From assembly GCF_023091745.1 (NCBI RefSeq), contig NC_068930.1, positions 8,206,262 to 8,270,261 on the forward strand: DNA of 64,000 nucleotides, given 5' to 3'. This stretch comes from Budorcas taxicolor. Its lineage: Eukaryota > Chordata > Mammalia > Artiodactyla > Bovidae. The notes below the pieces were generated by a model. The model searched no databases and had not been told where the DNA came from. It saw only the letters and a program-made list of their open reading frames with translations. Below are positions 33,891-45,600 of the stretch, in pieces. Numbering within the stretch: position 1 is the first letter of the stretch; each line of letters starts with the position of its first letter. Position numbers and translations under genes: made by a program.

Positions 33891-35334
33891 ACTCTGAAGA
33901 GTTGAATACCTCATTAAGGCCCTGACACGTGTTTTAAATTTCATTTTCTCTGGCCCTGGGGAAGATGCTAAAGCAGCCAAGTAGACAGCAGCTGTGGACA
34001 CAGCCCTTCCTGGGAGGCTCACTCAGTGACTCTTCCCTTCAGATTGATCCTCTGTGTGCTGCTGGCGCTGTTGCTTGGAGAGGAGGAGGCGGGCCTGCCT
34101 CTGAGAGCTCCCAGTCCTGGTCCCCAGGCCAAGCACAGTCTCAGACCCCCCTGAGCCAGATTCAACAGGGGCTCCTGCTTTGAGATGCATTGAATCAGCA
34201 TCTGCAATGTCAGTCCTGGTATCTGCATGCTTGAAGGCAGATGCCAAGAGGTTTACACACACTTGGGTTTCAGGCTTGGGCAACATTTTGGAGATGCTGA
34301 GGAGCTTGCGTCCTCCAAGTGAGCCAAAAGTTCTCCTCGCGGGAGCATCCCAAGTGCTTCACCGACATTCCTTCCCTTCATTAGTGCTTTTGGTTTCCGT
34401 TGGAGCCACTCGGCCGGGGAGTTGCTCAGAAAAGCAGATGCAGATGCTGCTGTCCCTCCATCTTCCAGGAATGTGGGAGGTCATCCTGGGCACTTCTGAG
34501 AAGCGGGCTGTCCTGCTGACTGAGACAGTGAGGACCCCCAGAACTACTGGGTGGTTTCCAAGGGCTGCAGAGGCCCCAGGCCCTGAAAGCAGCACTCATG
34601 GCAGTTGCCGAGGAGAAGAACAGAACACCTTGCAGAGAGCCCCCTAGCTGGAGCAGATGGCAATCACAGTAGAATCTATATAAAGGAGGGCCTGGAAGCC
34701 GTCGAGCTGGACAGAGGCTCTGTGAGGTGGAAACTATCTTGCACCTCATGCCAGGCTGAGAAAACTCGAGTCTTCCATCTCAAATGTGGGGCCAGGTGTG
34801 CAGATAGAGAGTTGGAGTCTGCACCACAGGCCCTGGTGTTTGGGGCAATGAGCCTCCTCTCAGGTTCAACCTAATGAGCCACACAAGACTGCATCCTAGG
34901 CTGAAAAGAACCTCTGATTTTTCCACAGAAACTGAAAATCCTGATTTCATGTGACATCTCCCAATTTTTAATAAAATGTTGGCAACTAATTTAATTTACA
35001 AACAACAGTCACAGCCAAATCACTATGTCTGCTAGCTGAATATAGCCTGTGGCTGTTTGGGGCCCCTGTCATTGGCTTTATCTAAGAGGCAACAGCTCCA
35101 TGAAGAGTGAGCATGGGCTTGGTCAGAACCATGCCCTCTAGTGGACAGCCTCACAGGCCAGGGCTGAAGGCCAGCCCCTTCAGAACTGACAGGACACATG
35201 CTGGGTTTGTGGGGAGGGATAACCTAACCTTGGAGGACCCAGCTGCATGGGGACATGCTTGGCTAGGAGCCTTCCTTTATACTTTCAACAAATATCTAAC
35301 TATCAGCTTTATGCCAGGCATGGGATCTGGTAAT
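33891..35334. other. Intergenic DNA, no gene recognised
   Basis: A 155-codon plus frame (34180-34647) and overlapping minus frames have no recognisable domain and look like chance openness. The CATTGAATCAGCATCTGCA part near 34190 may be an old DNA-transposon remnant. Confidence 0.45.
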
Positions 35335-37145
35335 GTATTAACTTTCTGTGGCGGCTATAACAAATCGCCACCAATTTGGTGGCTTAAAAGAGTTTTCTCA
35401 CAGTTCTCTCTCACAGTTCTCTCACAGTTCTCTCTCACAGTTCCTCACAGTTCCCTCATAGTTCTCTTACAGTTCTCTCACAGTTCTCTCTCACAGTTCT
35501 CTCTGACATTTCCCTCACAGTTCTCTCACAGGTCCCTCACAGTTCCCTCTCTCAGTTCTCTCTCACAGGTCCCTCACAGTTCTTTCACAGTTCCCTCTCA
35601 CAGTTCCCTCACAGTTCTTTCTCACAGGTCCCTCACAGTTCTCTCTCACAGTTCTCTCACAGTTCTTTCACAGTTCCCTCACAGTTCTCTCACAGTTCTC
35701 TCTCACAGTTCCTCACAGTTCCCTCATAGTTCTCTTACAGTTCTTTCACAGTTCTCTCTCACAGTTCCCTCACAGTTCTCTGACAGTTCCCTCACAAATC
35801 TCTCTCACAGTTCTTTCTCACAGTTCCCTCACAGTTCCCTCACAGCTCCCTCACAGTTCCCTCATTGTTCTCTTACAGCTCTCTCACAGTTCTGTCTCAC
35901 AGTTCTCTCAGAGTTCTGTCTCACAGTTCCCTCACAGTTCCCTCGCCATTCTCTCACAGTCCTCTCTCACAGTTCCCTCACACTTCTCTCAGTTCCCTCA
36001 CAGTTCCCTCACAGTTCCCTCACCATTCTCTCACAGTTCTCTCTCACAGTTCCCTCACAGTTCTCTCACAGTTGTCTCACGGTTGTCTCTCACAATTCTC
36101 TCTCACAGTTCTCTCACAGTTCCCTCACACTTCTCTCACAGTTCTCTCACAGCTCCTTCACAGTTCCCTCACAGTTCCCTCACCATTCTCTCACAGTTCC
36201 CTCTCACAGTTCCCTCTCACAGTTCCCTCACAGTTCTCTCACAGTTCTCTCACAATTCCCTCACAGTTCCCTCACAGTTCTCTCTCACAGTTCCCTCACA
36301 GTTCTCTCACAGTTCCCTCACAGTTCCCTCACAGTTCCCTCACAGTTCTCCCTCACAGTTCCCTCACAGTTCTCTCACAGTTTCCTCACACTTCTCTCAC
36401 AGTTCTCTCACAGCTCCTTCACAGTTCCCTCACAGTTCCCTCACCATTCTCTCACAGTTCCCTCTCACAGTTCCCTCTCACAGTTCCCTCACAGTTCTCT
36501 CACAGTTCTCTCACAATTCCCTCACAGTTCCTTCACAGTTCTGTCTCACAGCTCCCTCACAGTTCTGTCTCACAGTTCTCTGAATTCTGTCTCACAGTTC
36601 CCTCACAGTTCTCTCACAGTTCTTTCTCACAGGTCCCTCACAGTTCCCTCTCACAGTTCCCTCAGAGTTCTCTCTCACAGTTCCCTCTCACAGTTCCCTC
36701 ACAGTTCTTTCACAGTTCTCTGAATTCTGTCTCACACTTCCCTCACAGTTCTCTCATAGTTCTCTCACAGTTCTCTCACAGTTTTCTCACAGTTCTGGAG
36801 GCCAGAAGTCAGAAACCAATACCACAAGGCTAAGATCAAGGTGTGGCTCCCTTTGGGGACTCCATTTCTCACCTCATCCAGTTTCTGGTTCCTGCTGACA
36901 TTCTTTGACTTGTGGCCACATCACTCCCATTTCTGCTTCCATGGTCACAGGATCTCCTCTCATGTGTGCACCCCTTCTCCTCCTGCCTCTCTCTCAGAAG
37001 GACACTTGTGATTTGATTCAAGACTCATTCAGATGACCCAGGATGATCTCCTCCTCTCAAGATCTTCAACCACATCTGCAATGACCCTTTTTCTGGTTCC
37101 TAGGATTAGGAGCAAATTACTTTTGGGGACAAAGATGATTCAACC
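35335..37145 (+). repeat. Old mammalian interspersed repeat split by a minisatellite
   Basis: Left part 35335-35393 (GTATTAACTTTCTGTGGCGG to GGTGGCTTAAAAG) and right part 36798-37145 (GGAGGCCAGAAGTCAGAAAC onward, through AATGACCCTTTTTCTGGTTC) are the two sides of a common old mammalian repeat. Its consensus normally joins through one TTCTCTCACAGTTCTGGAGG block. Here that block has expanded into the minisatellite. I cannot name the family securely. Confidence 0.7.
35394..36797 (+). repeat. CACAGTTCYCT minisatellite, about 1.4 kb
   Basis: More than 100 imperfect copies of an 11-base unit, CACAGTTCTCT or CACAGTTCCCT, with frequent 13-base variants that have an extra CT and some 10-base ones. 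Higher-order structure is present: a block near 36120-36300 recurs at about 36381-36560 (offset 261 bases), and a block near 35441-35475 recurs at about 35709-35745 (offset 268 bases). Because 11 and 13 are not multiples of three and the unit lacks stops, several frames stay open (up to 538 codons, of SSLTVLSQF type). These frames are artefacts and not proteins. Confidence 0.95.
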
Positions 37146-38477
37146 AATTGCAGGTGGTAAAGAAAAAACACCAAGTCCCTGGCCTGAAGTCCTTACTTTC
37201 TAGGCCAGCAAAAGCCAGAAAGCCTGTCAGCACATAAAACAATGCCATGCTCTACAAAATTCTGGGAAGAACAATCCAGCTCCTTCAGACACTGCCCCCA
37301 GACCTCAGGACTGAGCCATGTGACAGGAGGGCACTGGGCCCCGTCCAGCTTCCCTGGCCCTAATCTGGCCACACAGGCAGAACCAGACTGCAAACCTGTG
37401 TTTTGTGGCTCACACCTGCTGCAGGTGATTGCTGGGGTCCCTGTGACTTGATGAGTGAGGACAGGACCTTCTCAGACGTGGGGCGCGTGCAGTCTGGCTG
37501 CCCTGAGGATGGGCAGGCTCTGTAGGGCTCAGCTGCAGTCTCAGTACACTTCCTTTCCAAGTGCCAACCCCACTGGGGACACTCCCCGGCCCACAGGGGC
37601 ATGTGTCAGGGATTCCAAACCTCCCCAGTACTGAGCAGGTGCCACGAAGGTGCAGTGATGGTGACTTTGGCTAAGGGAAGATTCCTCAGGGGAGGGCATG
37701 GCAGCCATCATGTGAACCCCCAATATGTCACCTCCATCTTTAGTGTCTGAGCTGGTAGAGCCATTTTACCGGTAAGCCCGGCCTCGGAGGTACGTCTAGA
37801 AAAGGCCTGCAGAGAAGGGACCAGAATGGAGAGTCCTCAACACCTTGAGGTCACACAATGCATTTCAGCACAGGAGTGTTTCCCGTCTCTGCTCGGGTCT
37901 CTCTGCCAAGCATACACCATCTAGTCTTGTGTTTCAGATCTTACTCCTCCTCCATGAGTGAGAGGGGAAACCAAGCCCCAGGGAGTGATACAACCCATCC
38001 AGAACCCTTCAGGTCCCAGCAGACCAGCCTGCCATGCCCGCTCGCACCTGAATTGACATGCGATTTGTAAACAAAACCCTCAGCCCCTTCCCCTGCTTTT
38101 CAACCCTCCTCTCATTCACCCTCCTCTACTCACATCCACCCACAGGACAATGGGAAACTCTGAATGGACCCTGTCCTGCCCAGCACCTGAGCAGAGCCAC
38201 AGCCAAGGGAGCCAAGCCCCCTCCCACTGGCCCCCAGGAGTGTAGGCGGCCCTCGCAAGTCAAGCACTTAGTACCTCTGTTGTGAAAGAGAGGGGTCTTC
38301 AGGCCCGTTTCCTCATCCTCCTTAGAGGGGGGAGCTGTCGAGGCAGGTCCACCAAAGCTGAAGGAGGGCTTTGAACTCTGTGGCAAATGGCTGGAGAGAG
38401 ACAGCCTGGCCCTAGGCTCCAGGCACCGCCGCAGGACAGAGAATCAGGTTGGGAATGTTAGGACCATTGTGCCAGGA
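37146..38477. other. Intergenic DNA, no gene recognised
   Basis: GC-moderate sequence with only short frames on both strands. Nothing identifiable. Confidence 0.45.
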
Positions 38478-38720
38478 AGCAGCATGGCGCTGTGCCTCTG
38501 AAGCCAGGCTTCAGAGAGACTGGGACAGAACTACCCTGCCCCGTCCACCTACCTTGTGACCCCAGTGGGCACTCAGTGGTCCCTCTTGGGAAATCAGTAT
38601 AACAGCGGATCTCTTGCAGGGCTGTTATGACATGAGAGATGATTTCAGCCTAGCTTCTAACACACAATCAGCACTAATTAAATGAGAGAATATATTGTTA
38701 TTGTTGTTTCTATGCCATGA
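38478..38720 (+). repeat. MIR SINE relic, long
   Basis: It follows the MIR consensus from its tRNA-like start (GCAGCATGGCGCTGTGCCTC) through ACCTTGTGACC and GGGCTGTTATGACATGAGAG to ATTAAATGAGAGAATAT. It is diverged but nearly full length. Confidence 0.75.
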
Positions 38721-38844
38721 CCTTGAGAAAGTCACTTCCTCAGGCCCCCTGGTACTTGGACAGACTTAGTGTTTGTTCGTCTCACGGTGGACACTTTCAG
38801 GGCAGGACGCAGGCATGTGATGGGACAGACTGTCCAGGTAGGCA

Positions 38845-38955
38845 TTTCTGCCCCCATCACAAACAAGCAAACTGAAGTGAAGGGAGGTTCAGAAACACGC
38901 CTGGGTCACCTGATGAATCACTGATCTGTAGGAAACCAGAGCCCTGGTGTCCTAA
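38845..38955 (-). repeat. MIR SINE relic
   Basis: Reversed MIR core: AAACTGAAGTGAAGGGAGGT then CTGGGTCACCTGATGAATCA, then GAAACCAGAGCCCTGGTGTC. Confidence 0.65.
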
Positions 38956-39406
38956 GACTGCTGCATGCCATGGTACAGGACTTCTGGCAACACCTAGGGA
39001 GAGGGCATCACCTCCCCTACCCCCAGCCCTGGATGTGCTCAGGAGACGGTGAGGCTGTCCGCAGCACAGCCCAGGCTGTGGCAGCCACAAAGGCTTGGAG
39101 GTGCAGGTTTGGGTCCTGGCAATGCAACACAATGGGGCTGGCCTGGGGACCATGCTGGAGGAGGGAACACCTAGACCCCGCTGACCCCTGCCAACCTCCC
39201 AGGCTCCAAATCCCCTGGAAACTGTAGAGACAACCCCTGCCCACTGCAGAGCATTCATGAGGAGTTTATGTCCCCAGATATTACCAAGTTTGAGCTATTT
39301 CCTCCAGATTTTTTGAACAAACCTGTGACTTTTGACCCATCCTGGTCTGACTGGATTAAGAGGGTGAGTTTCTGCCTGTTTTAGAGGACCCCAGCCCAAA
39401 GATGTC
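38956..39406. other. Intergenic DNA, no gene recognised
   Basis: Overlapping frames on both strands (up to 133 codons on the minus strand across 38857-39258) have no domain I recognise. Confidence 0.45.
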
Positions 39407-39502
39407 CTCCGGGAGTTGGTGATGGACAGGGAAGCCTGGTAGGCTTCAGTCCATGGGGTCACAGAGTTGGACATGATTGAGCGACTGAACTGAACTAAAC
39501 GG
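39407..39502 (+). mobile_element. BovB LINE 3' end fragment, copy I
   Basis: The last 95 bases or so of BovB on the plus strand, CTCCGGGAGTTGGTGATGG to GACTGAACTGAACTAAAC. A severely 5'-truncated insertion. Confidence 0.88.
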
Positions 39503-39585
39503 AGCCCACAGAAAGTACCACCCCTCTGGCCTCGCGTTCATCCTCTTCTCCAAGCATCACCTGGAAACAGCTGGGGAAAACCCCT

Positions 39586-40141
39586 TGTTGTTTTGAAGAA
39601 GGAATTCCTAGGGCCTGGACTCCATCTTAGGCCTGTTCATGCTGATCATGCTCAGCCACCTTTCCAATGGACTCTGAACTCTGTGTTTAGTGCCTATGAA
39701 AACAACAACAGAAGGATAAGACCCCCTCCAGAGAGGGGAACCTTGAAGATCATATCTAGGTTACTCATTGCCTAAGAGAAAACAAACACTAACCACCCCT
39801 TCCTCCAGACAGGCCATACATTTTTCTGTATCTATCAGAGTGTAACCTCGGGTTTATTGATTATCGGCTAATTGTTTGACTGTTTGAGCACATGAGCACA
39901 TAGCGCGTGAATGATGGGGTTATTGGGATTTTATTTTCCTTGGTTTATGTAAGTCTCAAGGAATTTGGAGTAGTGGGTTCAGACACGTACACATGGGGTA
40001 TAGAAGATTTTCACAAATGCTGGTTGGGGTCCTCGGATAAGAGGAGACTCTGCCTTGGGCCCGCCAGTGTAATAAACTTCATTCCACTGTCTGCATTGTC
40101 CTTCTGAGTGCGTTTGTTTCCCGGAACGCGTGGCTACAACA
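39586..40141 (+). repeat. LTR of an ERV class I-type element
   Basis: A 556-base segment bounded by TGTTG at 39586 and CTACAACA at 40141, with an AATAAA polyadenylation signal at 40071-40076 about 60 bases before its end. Composition and layout fit a plus-strand retroviral LTR. The next bases, GTTTCTGGTGGGGGAGCC, start at 40142 with a TGG about five bases in, as in a primer-binding site. No matching 4-6-bp duplication is seen, so it may be a fragment of a longer provirus and not a clean solo LTR. Confidence 0.65.
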
Positions 40142-42029
40142 GTTTCTGGTGGGGGAGCCAGCAGAGGGTATGGTTGCTTCACAGGGGTTTCTGCCTGTCT
40201 CCATAGGCAGCTCCCCAACCGCACTCCCATCAGCCCAAAACTTCAACAGCACTGGATCTACTCCTAGCACAGGGGTCAGTTCGACACCACTGTAGAGTCT
40301 CCCCACCCCAAATCATGGCCTGGCTCTGTGGCTGAGTATGGAAGAGGGTAGAGTGTGTGCGTGGTCACTGCAGCGGTGACCTTCAGGGCCCAGGCCCAAG
40401 GACAGGCTGCAGAGCTGCACAGCCCAGGGTGCCCAGGGCGTCGGGTCTACTCTCAGGATCAGCTGTTGTTGCAAAGTGCCCCTGGTCGGTCTTACATCTT
40501 TAAAAGTAGCTCTGCCATGTGGAAATGAGTGAACCTCACACACTGTTTGATTCTTGACCCCATGGCTGGCTGGTCACCACGCCTCCATCCAGGCCCCACT
40601 GGGCACACAGCTAGGAAAGACATCTAGACTCCATCTCTCTGTCTCTCCTGCAGTTTGGAGTGTGCCTGATCTGTGACCAGCAGAATGCGGGGGAGAGATG
40701 TGAACACCTCCAGGCCACCCAGGAAAACCACCCGCACCCTCCTCTATGCCCTCTGCCTCTACCTGCCTGTGAATGAATAGAGCAGACCATAAGGGTTGGG
40801 GAGGGTGAATACCAGATGGAAGGATCCTGGGATCCTGAGGTGCCTCTGGCCAAGGGCCACCCCACCAGGACTTCTAGTCAGGAACCCCTGTGTTGGGGCT
40901 CTGTATCAATGAGAGGAAACTTCCAGAGCTTTAAGCCAAGTGCATACCACAGGTCCAACCAAGCCTGTGAGCTCCAGATTGTTTTTACATTTGTAAAAAA
41001 TGACTTAAAGAGTAATACTCTGTGACACAGGAAAATGACGTGAAATCAAAATTTCAGTGTCCATCAGTGCAGTCTGATTGAAGACAGCCACACCCATGCA
41101 CCCTCTTAGAGTCTATGGCTGTTTTCACACCCCAGCTACAGAGATGAGCACATTCAGGAGCTTTTCTGAAGGGATGGGATGAATAGTTTTAAGACTTTGG
41201 TATAAGGCACAGTTGCCTTTTGGAGGATTATACTAAATTACATTTCCACTGACCATTTTCCACTCCCTGCCAATCCCAGGTATGTGATACACACTCCCCT
41301 GTAGACTGAGGGTTGAAACAAAAACACAGCGTGTCACTCATCATCCCTTCTACAAAGGCTGAATTGCAGCCCACTGCTGCTACCCACCAATGGTGCACCT
41401 GCAGACGGAAAAACAGGATGAGGCACGCTGTGCTTTGGATACAGGCACCTAGATAGACCACATGCATATCTAAAGAATTTCAAAGACCCCGAATTCTTGC
41501 ATCTTCCCATTTGCAGAAATGGGCTAAAAGCATAAACTTGGGAGATCTGTTTTTTATGATGTGTGATCATCTTTTGATGTGCAACTACACGTTTTTCTTT
41601 CCTAGCAAAAACTCCTACGTACACTGACTCCTGTCTCAGAGCTATCTAAGATGCCAGCTCCAAGTCTATAGTCCTCAGTAAGGTCCCCAAATGAAACTGA
41701 AACAAGTCATGTGAGTTTTTTAGTCGACAAGGGTAAGATTTCCATCCTCTTGGGCAGTGGTCATGCTGAAGTATCTGTGAATATACCCTGTGTTTGATAA
41801 AGTATCTACTCTGGGGCACTTAGGCACCTTTCTCTGGGCTGATCTGAAATAGATGTTTTTGATATTGAAGGCTGGCCCTGGAGGAACTTCTCCTTACTCA
41901 GTCACAAGGTTGCTTTGAGAGTGTCTGTGGATGGTACTTTCTCCTTCTGACAGGTGGCAGAGTCCCCGAACCTCTCTGTGACAGCCTCCCTCCATCCCCT
42001 GTGTTTCCATGGTGCCCCCACACTCTGTT
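40142..42029. other. Intergenic DNA, no gene recognised
   Basis: About 1.9 kb with only short frames (up to 96 codons). The first few hundred bases could be internal sequence of the adjacent ERV, but no retroviral motif is seen. Confidence 0.45.
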
Positions 42030-42785
42030 AGAAGTAGAACATGTTAGATGGTAGAGAATTTTTACTTATAATAAGAAATACGTATCTAGTCTTCAATCTG
42101 TTTCTGGAACATAGTCCTAAAACCTTAGAATTTTCCAGTGATAAGAACAGTAAAGATCTCTCTTGTAAGGCTGATGAGGTGACTTTCAGACTTCACCTAA
42201 GGATGGGGGCCGGTTATCCGGAGAACCAACCATGTGATTAGAGGGTTGGAACTTTTAGTCTGGGAGGGGAAAGGGGCTGGAGACTGACTTAGTCACCAAT
42301 GACCAATTAGTTAATATATCATGCCTATATAATGAAGTCTTTATGAAAACCCAAAAGGACAGGATTCAGAGTGCTTCCAGGCTGGTGAACACATGGAGAT
42401 TCTGGGAGAGTGGGGAGCTTGGAGGGGGCATGGAAGCTCCATTCTATGCCCTTTCTCCATACCTTGTCCTATGCATCTCTTCCAGGCTGTTCCTGAGTTC
42501 TATTCTTTTAATAATAAATCAGTAATCTTTTTAGTAAATAGGTTTCCTGAGTTCTATGATCTAATTAGTTGAACCCAAGGAAGGGGTCATGCTGGTCAAC
42601 TGATAACTCGCATCTGACATGTGTGTTAGGGCAGAGGAGGGCAGTCTTGTAGGACTGAACCCTTAACCTGTGAGGACGGATGCTGTCTCTGGGTAGATGG
42701 TGTCAGAATTGAGCTGAATTGTAGGATGCCAGCTGGTGTCTGAGAACTGCTTGGTGGTGTGGGAACCCCTCCACACACAAATATT
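42030..42785 (+). repeat. Old ERVL-type LTR (MLT2-like)
   Basis: It follows a known old mammalian ERVL LTR pattern in order: CCAACCATGTGATTAGAGGG (42227), ATATCATGCCTATATAATGA (about 42316), then GGTGAACACATGGAGATTCT (42383). After these come CCTTGTCCTATGCATCTCTTC (42463), AATAAA at 42513-42518, and AATTGTAGGATGCCAGCTGG near 42720. It is diverged, ancient and non-coding. The exact left edge is uncertain. Confidence 0.75.
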
Positions 42786-44084
42786 GGAATTGGTCCAGAA
42801 CTGTTAGAAGATGGGCAAGGGAACCTAAGTATGTCTTCAGTGGAAAATAATACAGGTGAAAATCAGTTCTCAACACTGGAAGAATGAGGACACCAGACTG
42901 CAAGCTGGCACATCCCTGAAAATACCAAGAGCCTTCTGTTTCATTTGAAATTTCCTGCTGATGTGATGGCCCAGGAGGATTCATAAATATGGGAGGCAGT
43001 GGCTAGAACACCTGAACTTCAGCACACAAACTTGTCAGGAGCTAAAGGAAGGAAGTAAACTGTTTTTGGAAGCTGGTTAAATGCAAAAGTATGAAGCACA
43101 TATGGGAATTCTATCCGGCAACATCCACAGAGCTCTGACGAACTTGCAGAGAAGAAGGAGGAGAGGGAAAGGGGCAGAGACGTGCTGAGTCAGTTCTTAC
43201 TATCCATGTGGCCGATTGCTAGATACTACTTAGGAACTTTGCAAGCCTGCTGTTCAACCACTGGTAACTTAAATTCAGTCATGGTGGAAGGAATCATACT
43301 CCAGAAATGGGCAGAAGCCACAGATCAAGGCTCCATGAATTTTTTTCCCAGAGATCTCATTTACCAGCACACCACCGGGTAGAGGAGTGAAAGAGAGTCT
43401 GTTCAGAATGAAGGCAATGTCCAGCAGAGAAAGAGCCTCCACACAAAGGAGGAGCCGCAGGAAGAAGAGCAACAAACGTACAAAGTAGGTATTTTTCTTG
43501 GGGAAACTTTTCAGCTATGATGCAGACAGATTAAGTGACTTGTCCAAAGTCACAAAGCTAATTGGTGCCAGAGTTAGCATTTGAAACCAAATGCTTCTGG
43601 TTGTGGTGATTTTTGTTTTCGTTGTATTAGGGTCTTTTGGGTCTTATTTTACTCTGCCAATAATACACAAATGAGTGATTGAAATGAATTAGCTGTTTGG
43701 AAGTAACTTTATAGGGTCAGTTCTACAGGCTACCTAAAAACTTCAGAATTCATGAGTTAAAATCACCCCTTGCTTTTGGCTTGGTTTTAGTGGTTTTATT
43801 TTCACAAGCCAAACACAGCTTCAGTGGGCCCAAATTTGCTGGCATTAAGGGTTTCCTGTATGGCTAATGCTGCATGTAAAATCCTGGAAGCCAGTTCTGA
43901 AGATGGATTTTGAGAATGCGTTGGTGTTGCCCCTGGAGTCAAGCCTAACCTCGCAAGGAGGTCAGCTTTCAAAATCAACACTCCTTTAGAGGCAAAAAAT
44001 CCCGGTATGGTCAACCACATCCAGGGATAGTGTGGTGACTTTGTTTTTCCTTTTGTTTTTTAGATTTTTCACTGATTTTATTAC
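42786..44084. other. Intergenic DNA with a MIR relic
   Basis: No gene is recognised; a reversed MIR core lies at 43515-43600. Confidence 0.45.
43515..43600 (-). repeat. MIR SINE relic
   Basis: TTAAGTGACTTGTCCAAAGT then CACAAAGCTAATTGGTGCCA match the reversed MIR core. Confidence 0.75.
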
Positions 44085-44227
44085 AAGGTCATTTGGCAAC
44101 AATCCAAATTTCCCAGAAAAGGGACACAATTATAGTACATCCATACAGTGCAGCTCTATAAACCATTGAAGGCAACAATGTATATATTGATGGTATATAC
44201 AGTTCACGTGGAAAGATGTTAGTAATG
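44085..44227 (+). mobile_element. Old L1 3' fragment
   Basis: It resembles the L1 stretch 'aatccaaatgtccatcaa ... ggtacatccatacaatgg' near the 3' end of old L1 elements, diverged (AACAATCCAAATTTCCCAG, TAGTACATCCATACAGTG). Confidence 0.55.
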
Positions 44228-44470
44228 TAATGAAACATGTATACTATCATGTAAGAATCGAATCGCCAGTCTATGTCCGACGCAGGATACAGCATGCTTG
44301 GGGCTGGTGCACGGTGATGACCCAGAGAGATGTTATGGGGAGGGAGGTGGGAGGGGGGTTCATGTTTGGGAACGCAGGTACACCCGTGGTGGATTCATGT
44401 CAATGTATGGCAAAACCAATACAGTATTGTGAAATAAAATAAAGTAAAAATGAAAGGAAAAAAAAAAAGT
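44228..44470 (+). mobile_element. Ruminant L1 3' end (severely 5'-truncated)
   Basis: The terminal 240 bases or so of the ruminant L1 3' UTR with a poly(A) tail at 44459-44468. The same sequence appears in reverse at the left end of the L1 at 45248 (for example CATGTATACTATCATGTAAG here). Confidence 0.88.
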
Positions 44471-45247
44471 AGGTGATACAACCTTATGTAAAATATACAT
44501 GATAAGTATGTGTCTATTCATCAAGCACATGCTTATATAGATATAGGATTGGAAGACGGGTTGTGGGCAGATTTGGTTGGTTTAAATTTAGTTTTATTTA
44601 TGTGATTTTTCTAATTTTTATATAATACTTATGACAAGTGCAATGAAAGTATTTTTATTCCTTTAAATATGTGGTAAGTTGTTCTTTCAGGGATGGTTAT
44701 GTGCTTTTGTCTTTTCTCTTCTAGAAGGTTAAGGAATCAGATGATGACTATCTGGTCTTCCAGCAGGGCTCTCCCTGGGGTCAAGGCAGAGCCCCAGGGA
44801 CACTCGCTTAACAAAGACTGAAGATGGGCCATCCCGGCCAGCCCAGGTCCCTTTCCAGAGAAGAATCCACCAGCGGCTGTACCTTGCAGGCTGGGGGTAC
44901 CAGACACAGAGCAGGTGCGCACGCTTCACCATAGATGGCAAGAGGGCAGTGACTGTGAGGGAGGCGGCTGCCACTGGGAGTCTGGCTCCTGCTGGCTGCG
45001 TTGTCACATCCCTTGGGGAACCCTTGGCAGGCATCTCCCGTTGGGGCAAGGGAGGCAAGGAAGTTGAAAACTCACTAGGCTTCTGTTTGCATTTCTTTTC
45101 CCAGATGTAGCCACTTGCGTGGACAAGTATTACTAGAATAACTTACCTGGATTTAGCTAGTCAGGATAAATTAAAAATCTTCTTGGCTCTCAAAGGTGTT
45201 TTTGAATTTTATAGTAAGGCTCTGTGCTTTGCTGCAATCAAGATTCA
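44471..45247. other. Intergenic DNA, no gene recognised
   Basis: A 109-codon minus frame (44729-45058) is GC-rich and unrecognised. Nothing else is seen. Confidence 0.45.
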
Positions 45248-45600
45248 TTTTTTTTTAATTTTTATTTTAACTTTATTTTACTTTATAATACTGTATTGGT
45301 TTTGCCATACATTGACATGAATCTGCCTCAGGTGTACATGAGTTCCCAATCATGAACCCTCCCTCCCACCTCCCACCCCATATCATCTCTCTGGATCATC
45401 CCCATGCACCAGCCCCAAGCATCCTGTATCCTGTATCGAACATAGACTGGTGATTCGTTTCTTACATGATAGTATACATGTTTCAATGCCATTCTCCCAA
45501 ATCACCTCACCCTTTCCCTCTCCCTCAGAGTCCAAAAGTCTGTTCTACACATCTGTGTCTCTTTTGCTGTCTTACATACAGGGTCATCATTACCATCTTT

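Noticed and set aside
34180..34647. 155-codon plus-strand frame as a possible gene
   Set aside because: No recognisable domain; two overlapping minus-strand frames of similar openness; no splice or promoter context.
35107..36723. 538-codon plus-strand open frame
   Set aside because: Nearly all of it is the 11-base tandem repeat read through, with rival open frames in other registers. Codon structure and domains are absent.
38857..39258. 133-codon minus-strand frame
   Set aside because: Overlaps a reversed MIR relic and open plus-strand frames; no domain.
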